Shown here one piece after another: positions 12,370 through 24,081 of a stretch of DNA of 64,000 bases (position 1 is the stretch's first letter; every line of letters starts with the position of its first letter). The notes beneath the pieces were generated by a model. The model searched no databases. It worked only from the letters and a program-made list of their open reading frames with translations, and was not told where the DNA came from. The translations under genes were made by a program, and so were the position numbers. This DNA comes from Cordia subcordata (Eukaryota; Streptophyta; Magnoliopsida; Boraginales; Cordiaceae): the NCBI GenBank assembly GCA_028554755.1, contig JAPTOF010000008.1, forward strand, positions 11,968,501 to 12,032,500, given 5' to 3'.

Positions 12370-13161
12370 TCAATCATGCATACTAAAGGAGAAGCAAAAA
12401 TATTTTAACAATGCCTCATGATTAGCAAGTTTGTTAAACAACTCTTCAAAGGTAATTGTTGTGTCCCGTGCTCTAATAGCAGCACTTATTTCTTTGAACC
12501 CGTCACTAAGGCAAGAAAGAACCGTGATGACAAGCTCATCATCACCAAGTGGGGAACCTGCTAACGCCAATTCATCAGCTATGGATTTTATTCTGTGCAT
12601 ATATTCAGTGACTAATTGGTTGTCTTTATTTATTTTTACCAACATGTTTCGCAACCTGTAAATATGAGTTTTTGATGTGTTGGCATAAGTGACGCTGAGT
12701 TTTTCCCAGGCTGCTTTTGCTGTGGAGGCAATGGTCATCATTGGCGCAATATTAGGCTCAACTAATCCCGATATTTCATGTCGGAGAAGGCTGTCCTGTC
12801 GGAGCCATGGAAGATACTCTAGATTAGGGACAGTGGTATCTCCTATCCCAATTGTAGTTTGATGGGCATGGCAAAGTGCCATCAATGTAACCCATCAAAT
12901 CATGTCCAAAGAGTAATGTTTGAAATTGGACTCGCCATATAGCATAGTTGGAGCCATTGAGCTTCAAGGGTAATTGTGCTTTTGGATTAATAGAGATGAG
13001 TGTGGGTGTATTAGTATTGGAATCAGTGGAGATTGTTGAGGGGGAATTGGCATTTGAAGTTGCAGCAGCAATTGCATTCGTGTTAGTGGTAGCCATTGTG
13101 AAGGAAAGTAAATAGAGGGAAAAAAATGCTTGTTAGAGCTACTAGATGGCTCTGTATACCA
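12370..13161 (-). pseudogene. Truncated copia-type gag with primer-binding site
   Basis: The frame starting at 13096 (MATTNTNAIAAATS) leads into LKLNGSNYAIWRVQFQTLL, the N-terminal motif of the gag polyproteins of Ty1/copia elements (UBN2-type family). A one-base frame change near 12850 separates it from the second part (12885-12370). That part carries AWEKLSVTYANTSKTHIYRL and the downstream helical gag segment. The frame then runs into AT-rich DNA, so zinc knuckle, protease, integrase and reverse transcriptase are all missing. Just upstream on the minus strand (13161-13148) is TGGTATACAGAGCC, a tRNA-Met primer site with one extra base. It marks the LTR junction, although the LTR itself is not recognisable. 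This is a relic of an element unrelated to the full copia at 20.6 kb. Confidence 0.8.
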
Positions 13162-15442
13162 TAAAGAAGTGGGAGCAATTACATACACTCTTTTCTATTT
13201 TGGATAGTGCCTTAAACACGCATACAACAACATGAAGAATTTTGAAAATTACAAATTCAAACTAACATTCAAAAACTAAAACAAATCAATCCATAAATTG
13301 TTGCTGAAATTTCTTGATATGCTCTGACTTATTCTTTGAACACAATTACAGATTTTCCTTGATTCTTTTTGACTCATTATCTGAAACACTTGTTGGATTA
13401 TCACCCATCCCCCATTCACCATAGCTTTAATACTGCAATATTTTAAAATAGGATAGCTGTTGGAGTGAAACTGAAATAGTGATTCCTTAAACTGAGAGTT
13501 TGATAAAAAAAAAAAATAGGAGAGCCGTTGAGGTAGAACTAAAAATAGGGGATTCTAAATTATAAGAAAATGGCTCAAATTACTTAAATTTAAGAAGAAA
13601 AAAATAGAAAAACTGTTAGAGACAGTCTTACGATTACATAATGAATGTTAGGACAATTTTCTCCGACAGAGACATCCCCATGTTTTACTGAGATAATTAG
13701 CCAAAAAAATTCCTAAACAAAACCATATGAAAAGTGGTCTTAGATTGAAAGTGTCACAAAAGGCTCTGAAATTGATCTTTGATCCGAATTGCCCTTTTCA
13801 CCATCCGTAGCCGACCTTTTTCCGAGATCCACTTTCACTTTTGCATTATAAGAGACAAAAAAGTGAAGGGGAAAAAAAAAGAAAAGAAATGAAAATAAAT
13901 TTTTTTGATCGTCCCTGAATTTTAAAGAATGTCATTTATCAATTTGAAATATTTATATAAATTCCGAAGATACATTAACAAGAGAAATTTGGTTTTCCAG
14001 ACTCTTTTCATTTTTCAACAAAAGGTTAGTTTCGTAACTTGCAATACTAAATAACCTATAAAAGAAAATTTCTATATTGATACCTATCAATTACCTCCCA
14101 TCAGTTGAATCGTGAATTTTTTTTTTTCCCTCTCTCTCTCAGCTAAAGCTGTAATAGCCTTTTCTCTTTAATATCTAGTGTAATGAGTAATGGTTAATTA
14201 TACTAATAGAGCACCATGGTTGATAAAAATGTATAAAGTAGAAATAGTCACTAGAGAGAAAAAGACAATGGAGGTTGCTGACGATGGCTTTGGTGGTGAG
14301 GCGCTCCCATATATCATTCCGTATCCACCGCTGGTAGACTCTCCACCGCCGATAGACCCTCCACCGCCGTTACCAGCACCACCGTATGGCAAGCTACTCC
14401 TGTTATCCCCATTGCATATGGTGTATATACAGAACAAATTAGTAAGCTTACAATAAATACATAGACCAGAAAAAGAGAAACAACCTAAATAAACACATTG
14501 CGAGGACTGGATGAGATCTACTCTTCTTTTTCTTTTCTATGATACGGAAATTCGATTGACGGAACCCGATTAATAGTACATTTAGCAAAGTTCGACTACT
14601 AACTGATAAATTTCGAATGTACCGCACGTCCTTTATAAGTCTGAAGGCACTCAATCTAAGACAAGGGATTAGATGACGAACCCTGGTCATGAGCCGTACT
14701 GAAAGAGATCTACTAATAACATTATAATTTTAGAAAGAGATCCTCGCTCTTGCGGCAATGGTGTTAGATGGTGTCAAAAGAAAAAAATATATAAAAAATA
14801 GAAAAAATATCTTCTAGCTCAGACGGGTAGTAGGCCCTCGCAGATAGAAACAGGAGAAAGGATGTTCAATAAATTTTAGTCTTCTACAATGTAATTCACT
14901 TATCATGCGAAAAATAAATATGATTACAAATTTTAAAACGAGAGGAGGGGAAAATTAATAATCATAAATTGATTACAGAATGAGTTTAGTGTAGATCAAA
15001 TTTCACATTTTTAAGTGTTTTAAGTGACGAAACAAAGACAAATAATGAGCCCTTCTTCGTAAAATGTCCAAGAATATTGAATGCAGAAGATAACAAAAAC
15101 CCTAAATAAGTGGTACACCAAAGATTGCATGCATGCAATGAGAATGCTAAGATGTATGATACTTTATTATGTTAAAAACCATTTGTTATACGATATTTTC
15201 ATTTGTGATCAAGAAAATTGCACTGGACCCTCTATAGTGTATTATGAATACATGTTAGTCCTATAGTTTTAAAATAGGCATAAACACCTCTTTTAGGGGC
15301 ATATATGTGCTCCACATTTTAAGTACTACAAGGAAGTCTCGTACTTATTTTTTTAGACATAGATGCTATAAATTTTAGGATCACAGGGTCCCTTTTAAAA
15401 TATAAGAATAACATGATAAACCATAAAAAAATTTGGTGGAAT
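13162..15442. other. Intergenic, no gene recognised
   Basis: Beyond the degraded LTR side of the gag relic I see no gene. The plus-strand frame at 14190-14456 is proline-rich at its end but has no recognisable domain. A stretch at 15220-15440 resembles the inverted-repeat element at 6391-6600 and is probably another copy. Confidence 0.4.
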
Positions 15443-15749
15443 TTATCCTAAGAAAAATGCTAAGGAATTGCAAAGAGCATCGATATGTATATACCTGGGA
15501 ATACCAAGAGGACCGGCATTCATGGTGAGCTGATCAATGAGGGAACTGGACCTAGGCTCAGTACTGGTGGCCTTGGTGTCCACATCATTGAGCCCATCTA
15601 CCGATGCCACGAAGAATGCTCCATTTACCATCAAGTCCCTTTGCGTTCTCCAATTCCAACTTTTCCACTCACTTTTTTCTGTGTCCTTGCGTTTTGTCAC
15701 CTTTCGAAACACAAAAACTCAAGTTTAGCATTGAAAGCCATTAATTAAC

Positions 15750-16011
15750 AGAGACGGAGCCAGCAAATTTTTTTTAGTGATGTCAATATAAAAAAAATTC
15801 ATACATAAAAAATTTATATATATTTTCAAAATATAAAAGTTATAATTAACTTTGAGATCTCATATTTTAAAAGTGTAGAATAATTTTTTCATTTTCAGTG
15901 CTTTCAAATCATCTATTTCAACAAAGTAATTAAATAACCGTTCATAAAGCTATTTCCATTCACTTTCTCAATTGGGTATTGGGTCACAGATTTTCTTAGT
16001 GGAGTCAAAGT

Positions 16012-16047
<36 letters not shown>
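15750..16047. repeat. Dispersed repeat and TA microsatellite inside a pectate lyase intron
   Basis: GACGGAGCCAGC at 15750 and the following AT-rich stretch resemble the starts of repeats at about 79 and 60505. At 16015-16047 there is a run of about 16 TA units. Both lie within the last intron (15701-16196) of the pectate lyase pseudogene. Confidence 0.45.
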
Positions 16048-16050
<3 letters not shown>

Positions 16051-16407
16051 TGAATGTATACATATAATACAAATTATGATTCAAAATATTGAATAGAAAA
16101 GCACTAGTTTTTATTATTAAAAAAATAAATAAATCCACTCAGAACTCAAAAGAAAAATGAAGTAAAGCAAGTTAATTTGTGAATGCATAACTTCACCTCT
16201 TTGTGTTGTCCATCGTCTGGCGCCATATAGCGATTGCCTTGATTGTTAATAGTAAGACTAGCACTTCCCCCGACTGCATACAATCCCCATTGTGTATGGT
16301 CATTGTTCACCACCTGAAAGTACCCGTGCCTACACCTAGGCATCCGCTCAACCAGCCCTTCACCAAAGTGATTAAACACTACCGTCGCCTGAAAAAAGGA
16401 ATGATAA

Positions 16408-16412
16408 TGATG

Positions 16413-16453
<41 letters not shown>

Positions 16454-16454
16454 T
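16408..16454. repeat. Trinucleotide (AAT)n microsatellite
   Basis: About fourteen AAT units occupy most of the 129-bp intron between the first two recognisable exons of the pectate lyase pseudogene. Confidence 0.9.
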
Positions 16455-17176
16455 TGTTTCAAATTTCGAAATACACGACTCTATTTAAATTAAACACGAA
16501 ATTTATTGGATGCTAAACTGCATTCCTTTATCATCGGGGAAATCATCATTATGGCCAAGCAACATGACCTTATCATGGTGCGTGAAATAGTTGTTAGAGA
16601 TGGTTATAGCGGTGGAACCCCTGGTGCAATCAATCAAGCCATCAGCACAATTAGCCAAAGCACAGTGGTCAACCCAGATATTCCTAGACGAAAGTATGGT
16701 AATCCCATCACCCTCGGAGTTGCCAGGCCTACAATCATAAATCTGAATGTTGTGAATAATCACATTGTTTACGTGGTCCATTGATTTGCATCCGTTACCA
16801 GTGATTGCAACACTTGCTCCACGACCATCTATGGTCTTATAGCTAGTCATGATTAGTTCATGCTGTAAAACGATTCTCATATTGGTCAAGAAAATGATCC
16901 AGAGGGGTTCATCTTGTATCACAGCATGGCGAAGCATGTCTGGTTTTGGATCGGCCGCGTCGATGTCGGAAGGATCTGACACCACGTAAATTCGACCACC
17001 TTTGCCACCTACTGCGCCCTGGCCAAAGCCAATGGCTCAGTCTGCGAGGTGCTGACGATTATTGGCCCAATTGGGATCGCACCGCCGACAATCGTCTATT
17101 GGGTTGCCTGTTAGACATTGGTTTGGGTCTTGAGTTGAAGAGCATTTGCCTTCTTGTAATGGCCATGTTAATCCTC

Positions 17177-18950
17177 CTATAGCACAAAGGACATTGCAAA
17201 AAAGAAAAAAAAAAAAAAAGTAATGTAGATGTCGATATAATGTACATGGCCTGTTTTTGGTGGACTTTGTTCTGATTTAGTGAAAGCAGGATTCGCAAGT
17301 TTTGCATTTTTGGTGGAAGAAAAAAAAAAGAAAAAAAAAACTTTTGGGGTTAAACAGCGATGATTCTCACTTTGATGTGTTAAAAAATGCATGAAGTTGC
17401 TACTAGCCTTGCCGTCTTACGTGCACGATTTTAAACAGTTTTGGCCATTCTAAAATTTTTAGATAATTTATAACTCACCACCCCAAGGATGTTATTTAAA
17501 AAAAAAAATTATTATACAATCTTTTGAAAAAAATATTTCTTTTAATGTAAATCACCACCCGGAAGATGTTATCAAGAAAAATATTGTGCAACCTTTTATA
17601 AAAAAAGACATATACATATACTTACATTTAAAAATGATAACATATTGGAAGTAATATGTAACTTTGTCGAAACAAAGAATGGCAAAAATTAAAAAAAATA
17701 ATAAAAAAAGCGGCCGTAAGAAAAAAGCAGCAAGTTGCAAGACCCATGCAAGATATCAGAAGAATCTCTGCTGAGAAAGAAGTGTGAAAACCCGAATAGG
17801 ATTTTCGACATTGTTGATGACCTCCATGCATATATAAAAGAAGCAATTTTGTGGAACGCTTTATGTAATCCCAAAGCAGATGAACACTTGGAATGCTTTC
17901 ATGACAAAGAAAACCAAATTAAAGGAGTAAAACTCAGAGAATCCCAAACAATGAGAGCTTTCACATGAGCTTCATTTAGCACTTAGCCTTTTGCTTTAAT
18001 GGTGAAAAAGTTCATAATGCATGACATCTTGAGCCACAGCATCAGGATCGGGATGCTGATGGGGAAGGGTAAGATTGAAGGTACTAAGAGAACCACAATC
18101 AACACAAGACAAAAACGTGAAGATGGAAAACAAGAGAATGCAAGTAACAGAAAGCATTATGAGAAAAGCAATAGAAGTTTTGTAGTTAAAAGAAAAAAAA
18201 AAAAATTGTTAGCGCATAAAGATAAAATTTTTTGCTTTCTGTGAAGAAACAGGCTCTCAAGGAGGGGATGTCTTGTCGGGGATTGAAGCTTCGAAATCAA
18301 TATATATTGTAAGGTAGTCTTTGCCTTTTCAATTTATGTTAAGTGTCATTATTATCTTACTTGTTTTTTTCTCCTCCAAAAGAGTTACATCCCTTTTTAT
18401 TCATACCATAAATAAATAAAACTTCCTATTCAAATTTATATTCTATATATATTTCATCCACCTTCCTTATTTAATTTTCTTCATTTAAAATTTTCTTTTC
18501 AAATTTATAAAAATTGTGATGAGTGTTGAAAACATGCTACAATTTTAATTTTAAGAAATATATTTATATTTTACATTTAAATGAATTATAAAATTGATTA
18601 TCAATAATGAATAACTACATAAAGAATAATACTCATTTTCCTCATGTATTGCATGAGAGGAATATAACATACATTTTGTTATATATCTCTTATTTTCCAT
18701 TAACTAATGAAATAGATATCATATAACTTTTAAATTTTATGTAATATTTTAATAGATATTTGACTTGAGTTGCAAATAATTTGTCAACTATAATATAATT
18801 TTTATTCAAATTCTTTTATTTATATTTGTTACTAAAAAATTTAACCCCTGTTTAGAATCAAATTTTGAGATTCTGATTTTTCTTTATTAATAAATAGAGT
18901 CATAAATTTTTACATTTCTAATATAAATGTGCATCTATACCTCAAACATA

Positions 18951-19020
<70 letters not shown>

Positions 19021-20479
19021 TACTCTTTAGAAATTTAATATATAACTTTTTCATATATATTTACTATAAAATATTTCTAAGTATATGTTATAATACTTTT
19101 AACTATCATTTTTTAAAAGTACTAAATAGTTAATATTTTGTTAAATGCTAATCTACTTATGCCTCTATTTTACTGTAAATTTGATTAATTTGTTCTTTTG
19201 TAATCCCTCTTTAATATTTTATCATCCAAAACTTGTCTAATTTCAAATCTTACTTTGTTCAACAATGGGGCAATATATAAATGATTGACTTGACTTTTAT
19301 CAATCAATTATTTTTATAATAAATTACTTTTAGACTGTTGGTTTGGTATAATATAATGGTTTGAAAAAGAATAATCATTCAACACAGAATGGAATTCAAG
19401 GTAAAATACTCATGAAAAACTATTCCTTTTATTTTCATGTTTGGTTAAAACCATAATAAAGTTAGAATGGAATACTTATTTTAGTTCATATGTTTGATAA
19501 AGTAATTTTAACAAGTTAGAATCGAACGAAAACTAATCCTCCTAACAAAAATACACTTGTTTTTGATTTGGTATCACTTTAAGTTTATCTATGAAAATAT
19601 TCTTGTCAATCTTTTAATCAATAATAAAACATAGCATTATTTATTCTATCATTTTTATTTTAATATTATATTTTAATTTATTTACTTTTTTAATATAATT
19701 AAGAGAGAAAAGTTAACTTTCCAATAAAAATACATAATATGTTTTCTAATTGAAAAAGTAAAAAAAATAAAAGAGACAAGTTTATTTTTAGTTTTTAAAT
19801 TTTTACTTTTTAATTGCTTAAATTTTTCAATTTTTAGCTTTTTTAATTTTTTAATTTTAGACAAAGATTGAGAATTTGTTCAATGATACATGGAAAATAA
19901 CTTATTTTTGTGATTTTATATTTTTTCTATTGATTTTCACTTATGTTGGAATACTCATCCCTTGGGTTTCGCTTAGAATTGAATTTTTTTTACTTTTTCC
20001 TAAAAAAGCCATTCCATAGGAATGAGCTTTCCAACTTTAATTGGTCTTATCTAACATAAGAAAGGGAATGAGAATGTAGAATGACCATTCCATTCCAGAC
20101 TATTCCACCATACAAAACGTAACCTTATTAGTTATAAATATAATTTTTTATTGTTAGCTATTTTATTTATATAATTTTTTTATTTTATTTATTTTATAAA
20201 AATATTTTTATATTTTAAAGAAGAATTTTCAATGCTTTGTATGGGTGTAAATCTAGTTTGTGGCTTATATGGTAATAGAACAAAGATTGCATATATTAAT
20301 GATGAAAGTAGTTGATTAATTATGAAAAGAAATAAAGTTTATTTCAAGAAGAGATTTTGTGGTAGCGGCCTGATGTTGACACCCCTCAATTTGGAAGATC
20401 ATGAGAGGAACTTGCTCTCGCCAATTCTTCTTTGCAGCCTCTCTTGGATGTAAAATTTTCTCTATGGATGGTGCTCCTA
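17177..20479. other. Intergenic, gene-free; long (AAT)n tract
   Basis: No gene recognised. Plus-strand frames at 17735-17968 and 17999-18244 have no family resemblance and no supporting splice context. A long (ATA)n microsatellite spans about 18949-19020. The segment 19320-20110 contains the paired phrases GGTTTGGTATAATATAATGG and CCATTCCATTCCAGACTATT, suggesting a degraded inverted-repeat element of about 770 bp. Confidence 0.4.
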
Positions 20480-20585
20480 TAGAGTACTATATACAGTATT
20501 GTGCATAAACAGTATGCGCGCACATTACATAACAGTACGTGTATTCAAAATTCTTATATTATAAGTTAAAAATTTTTATACTATA
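20480..20585. repeat. Left half of an AT-rich inverted-repeat element split by a retrotransposon
   Basis: GTACTATATACAGTATTGTG, GCATAAACAGTATGCGCGC and ATTCTTATATTATAAG occur here in order. The reverse complement of 30243-30825 carries the same words in the same order. The retrotransposon at 20586-30237 lies exactly between the two halves, so it inserted into this older element. Confidence 0.6.
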
Positions 20586-21874
20586 TGTTAGCTAAATATT
20601 CTTTATTGATTTTGATGATGAAAAAATATATATGTATTTGACTAAACAGCTTCTTGTGAAATGAGAATATCATATGAAGCTTGGAAAATATGAAGATGTG
20701 CATAAAGGATCATTTGGAGAAGAGAAAAGTTGAGAAGGCATAAGGAGGAGAAGAGAAGACATAAGGGATATCGGACTTATTTTTTTCTTGCTCTACTTGT
20801 GAAATGCCTTTATATTGTGTAGACTTGGCTCAAAACAATTTTCCCTATCATTGCAAATTTTTCTCAAGTATTGCACTTTTAAAAATATGCACAAATGTAT
20901 TTGAATGCATATATTGAGTCAAAATGAGTTTTTGGGGTGTTTTCATTCACAACACGTGTTTACATATTTATACAAAATTACTTGGAGTTGTGAAAATATA
21001 CTTGAGCTTGTTTTTTCAAAGGAATCTGGCTTTACTTCTTTTCTGGAATGGCTGGACCCCTAAGCCGATCGACCGCCTGACTGAGGTGGTCGCCCGGCCT
21101 ATTCAGAGAGTGAAGGTAAAAGCCGGACCCCCTAGCCGGTCGACCGGCTAAGGCGTCCGGCCTAGTCAAAGAGGGTGAAAGGCAAGCCGGTCGACCGGCT
21201 GAACGGGGCTGTAATAAATGCACTAGCCGTTTCTTACCGTTCTGTCCTAGTTTTTTCAATCCCCTTTCACCTACCAAATCCCTAACCCTCAATCCTCTAT
21301 AAATACACATTCAAATACAAGTTTTAATCAATCAAGTGAAGTGTGCTAAAGTTTTTATTATCATTCAATCCTTCTTGAGCCAATTCTTGCAATATTTTGA
21401 GCTTTCAAGAGCTTATCATTTTCTCTTCTTGAGGAAATTCTCATATTCAAATTCTTGTCATACTTTGAATATCTACACACTTTGTGAGCTTAAATCATTG
21501 TGAGAAATATCCATTCTTAGCTTGTAAAGTGTGAGGAAATCCTATAGAGTGTAGCTCTTGGGTTCTTTGAAGAAAGACTTCAAAGAGGGTGTAAAATCTT
21601 GGTTTGTGCTTCACCAAGTTTTGAAGAAGCATTCTAGTGGAAGTTCTTGAAGTCCTAAGGGGAGATTCCTTGGGCAGTGGACGTAGGCTTGGCCGAACCA
21701 CCTAAAAATCGTTTGTCTCTCGTCTCTTTGCCTTTAAGTTCATTCTAATTATCTTGCCTATATTGTGTTTGATATATTGCTTGTTAGAGTTGTAAATTTA
21801 CTGCAAATTTTAAAAAACGAAAATTAGCATTTATATCTTAATTCACCCCCTCTCTTAAGATATTTGCACCCACA
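20586..21874 (+). repeat. 5' LTR of the Sirevirus-like element
   Basis: This 1,289-bp repeat starts TGTTAGCTAAATATTC and ends TTTGCACCCACA. It contains a GC-rich core (about 21050-21210) with the palindrome AGCCGGTCGACCGGCT at 21134-21149 and 21185-21200, plus a degenerate third copy at about 21061. Downstream of the core, CTCTATAAATACACA (21293-21307) is a good TATA box, which would place transcription start near 21330. Confidence 0.95.
21293..21307 (+). promoter_or_regulatory. Putative LTR TATA box
   Basis: CTATAAATACACATTC follows the GC-rich palindrome core and matches the plant TATA consensus (TATAAATA). The same sequence sits at about 29655-29670 in the 3' LTR. Promoter role is inferred from position and motif. 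Confidence 0.6.
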
Positions 21875-21876
21875 AT

Positions 21877-21889
21877 TGGTATCAGAGCT
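21877..21889 (+). other. Primer-binding site (tRNA-iMet)
   Basis: TGGTATCAGAGCT begins two bases after the 5' LTR end. It is the usual sequence complementary to the 3' end of initiator methionine tRNA in plant copia elements. Confidence 0.93.
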
Positions 21890-21935
21890 AGGGTTCTACA
21901 TCATAATTTAACAACTAGTAGAATTTATAGCAAAT

Positions 21936-23690
21936 ATGGAGGGAATTTCTATTAAACAAGCACCCCCTTTTGATGGAACTAATTATGCCTTTTGGAAAAT
22001 GAGAATGAAAGTGTTTATACAATCTCATGATTATAAAACTTGGAAAATAATAGAAAATGGACCTATTTTACCTACAAAATTTGAAGGAAATAGGAGAATA
22101 CCTAAACCTGAAAGTGAATGGAATGATGAAGATATAAAATTATTTGAATTAAATCAAAAAGCTTTACATTATTTATTTAATGCTATGAATGCTACTGAAT
22201 TTGCTAGGGTAATGGGTTGTACTTCAGCTAAAGAGCTTTGGGATCAATTAGAAGTAACCTATGAAGGAACAAGCCAAGTAAAAGAATCTAGGATTGCCAT
22301 GCTTGTACATAAATATGAATTATTCAAAATGCTTCCAAATGAAAATGTAGAACAAATGTTTTCTAGATTTGTTGAAATTACTAATGGTTTAAAAGCTCTT
22401 GGTAAAGATTATTCTAACGTCGAAAAAGTAAGGAAAGTACTAAGGAGCTTGCCATCATCGTGGCAACCAAAAGTCACAGCGATAAAGGAAGCAAAGGACT
22501 TGAACACATTGGAGCTCAATGAGCTCATTGGGTCACTCATGACTCATGAGCTAGAGATAAAAGACCATGAGGAGGAAGAAAGAAAAACAAGGAAGTCCAT
22601 TGCTTTAGTTGCATCAAGATTTTCATCAAGTGACGATGAAGAAGAAGAGGAAGACCCGGAAGATGAGGAGATAGCACATCTAACCCGGAATTTTAAAAAA
22701 TTTATGAAATTTGAAAGATGAGAAAGGGTACCTCTTCAAGCAACTCCAATTGGAAGAGGAAAGTAAAAGATGGTAAAGAGCTCAAGAAGATGAAAGATGC
22801 AAAGGATGAAATAAAGTGCTTCAATTGCAACAAGCGGGACATATAAAAGCAAATTGTCCTAGGCTTTCAAAGAAGAAGGAAGGAAAAGCGCTCAAAGCTA
22901 CATGGGACTTTTCAGAAACCGAAGAAGATGAAGAAGAACATCATGAGGTAGCAAACTTTTGCCTCATGGCCAATGAGGATAAGGTACTATCTTCTCCATC
23001 TCTATCTATTTACTATTCATCTAGTGAAGAGGAGGAAGACGAATGTAGTTTTGAGGAATTAAAAGAAGCATTTGCTAAATTACATGATGACCTATCCTTA
23101 GCCTTGGCTAAAAACAAGCAAATGCATAAGAATTTGAAACTTGTTCAAAATGAAAAGAAATTTTTGAAAAGAAAAATGCTTCACTTATTGAGAAAATAGA
23201 TGTCTTAGAAAAGGAAAATGATTCATATGCTGAAGATTTTGTAAAGATTGAAAAAGAAGTCAATGATTTAAAGAAGAAAAATGAGGATTTGAATAAAATT
23301 GTTCAAAAATTTACAAATGGGAAAGAAAACTTTGAAAAACTTCTTGGAAGTCAAAAAATGTCTTTTGACAAAAGTGGTATTGGATATAAACCTAATATTA
23401 ATCAAAAATATTTCAAAACCTATTTTGTCAAAGCTTCTACTTCTTCATCCCTCTCCTCACAAAAGCCAATGTTATTTGTACTTACTGTGAAAAGAAAGGA
23501 CATGTATCCTCTCATTGTTATTACAAGAAAATTCGTGATAGAGGATCACATGTTCCATATTGGCAAAGATCGAAGTGGGTGGTTAAAAACAAAACTTAAA
23601 CTAACGCCAAGGACCCAAGGTGTTGGGACCCCAAATAAAGAATTGCTTTTGAATTTCATGTGTGTAGGTATACAATGAAAGCAATTCAAG
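21936..23690 (+). pseudogene. Sirevirus gag, frameshifted
   Basis: Translation opens at 21936 with MEGISIKQAPPFDGTNYAFW. The 261-residue frame contains the copia gag core (ELWDQLEVTYEGTSQVKESR) and a glutamate-rich stretch before it stops at 22721. The frame changes near 22715 and again at 22833. The second change falls inside a CCHC zinc knuckle (CFNCNK then GHIKANC), apparently by loss of one base in a G-run. A further acidic, coiled-coil-like segment runs to 23199, and another shift near 23175 continues it to about 23465. A second, intact zinc knuckle (CTYCEKKGHVSSHC) lies at 23477-23521 in yet another frame. Two zinc knuckles and a long C-terminal coiled region fit Sirevirus gag. Intact gag would form virus-like particles. 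This copy cannot make it in one piece. Confidence 0.85.
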
Positions 23691-24081
23691 CAAAATAAGA
23701 TGGATCTTGGACAGTGGTTGTTCCAAGCACATGACGGGGAACTCATCACTTTTCTACAAACTAAAAAGAATAAAAGGAGGAGATGTCACCTTCGGGGACA
23801 ATAGCAAAGGGAAAATTATTGGAAAAGGAAGCATTGGTAATGAAAATTCTCTTGCTATACACAATGTCCTACTTGTTGAAGGTCTAAAATTTAATTTACT
23901 TAGTATTAGTCAACTATGCGACAAAGGTCATAAAGTAGTTTTTCAATCTTCTAAATGCCTTGTGTATGAATGTGAAAATGAAAAAGTGTTATTTGCAGCT
24001 AAGAGAAATGAAAATGTTTACATCGTTGAAATTGATCAACTTATATGTCAACATGTTAAATGTCTATCTCATTGTGCATGA
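23690..24081 (+). pseudogene. Sirevirus aspartic protease segment
   Basis: The frame containing WILDSGCSKHMTG (about 23701-23737) has the DSG active-site triad of copia aspartic proteases. It is followed by the IHNVLLVEGLKFNLLSISQL motif that typically links protease to the pre-integrase region. It ends at a stop at 24081, where the frame changes to that of integrase. The protease would cut the gag-pol polyprotein. Confidence 0.85.

Larger units (their letters stand above)
15443..17176 (-). pseudogene. Pectate lyase (PL1 family) pseudogene
   Basis: Three exons encode most of a plant pectate lyase, the secreted enzyme that cleaves de-esterified pectin in the cell wall by beta-elimination. Exon at 17176-16518 carries [48 protein letters not shown] and STAITISNNYFTHHDKVMLL. 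Exon 16388-16197 carries [20 protein letters not shown], with the RMPRCR catalytic arginine motif. Exon 15700-15443 carries WKSWNWRTQRDLMVNGAFF and the C-terminus. It looks dead. A TGA at 17037-17039 replaces the cysteine of the conserved LADCAIGFG motif. The donor after ATGCAG at 16518 is TT instead of GT. The region between YDCRPGN and EGDGITIL is shorter than usual by an estimated 15-20 residues. The first exon with the signal peptide was not found. Splice sites at 16389, 16196 and 15701 are otherwise normal. Confidence 0.88.

Noticed and set aside
14190..14456. Proline-rich 88-codon ORF that could be a cell-wall protein
   Set aside because: The proline run is short, there is no signal peptide, and the opposite strand gives an equally long glycine-rich frame.
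17735..18244. Two adjacent plus-strand ORFs (77 and 81 codons)
   Set aside because: No recognisable family and A-rich low-complexity ends. They do not join into a convincing gene.
18927..19133. Asn-rich plus-strand ORF
   Set aside because: It is a translation of the (AAT)n microsatellite.
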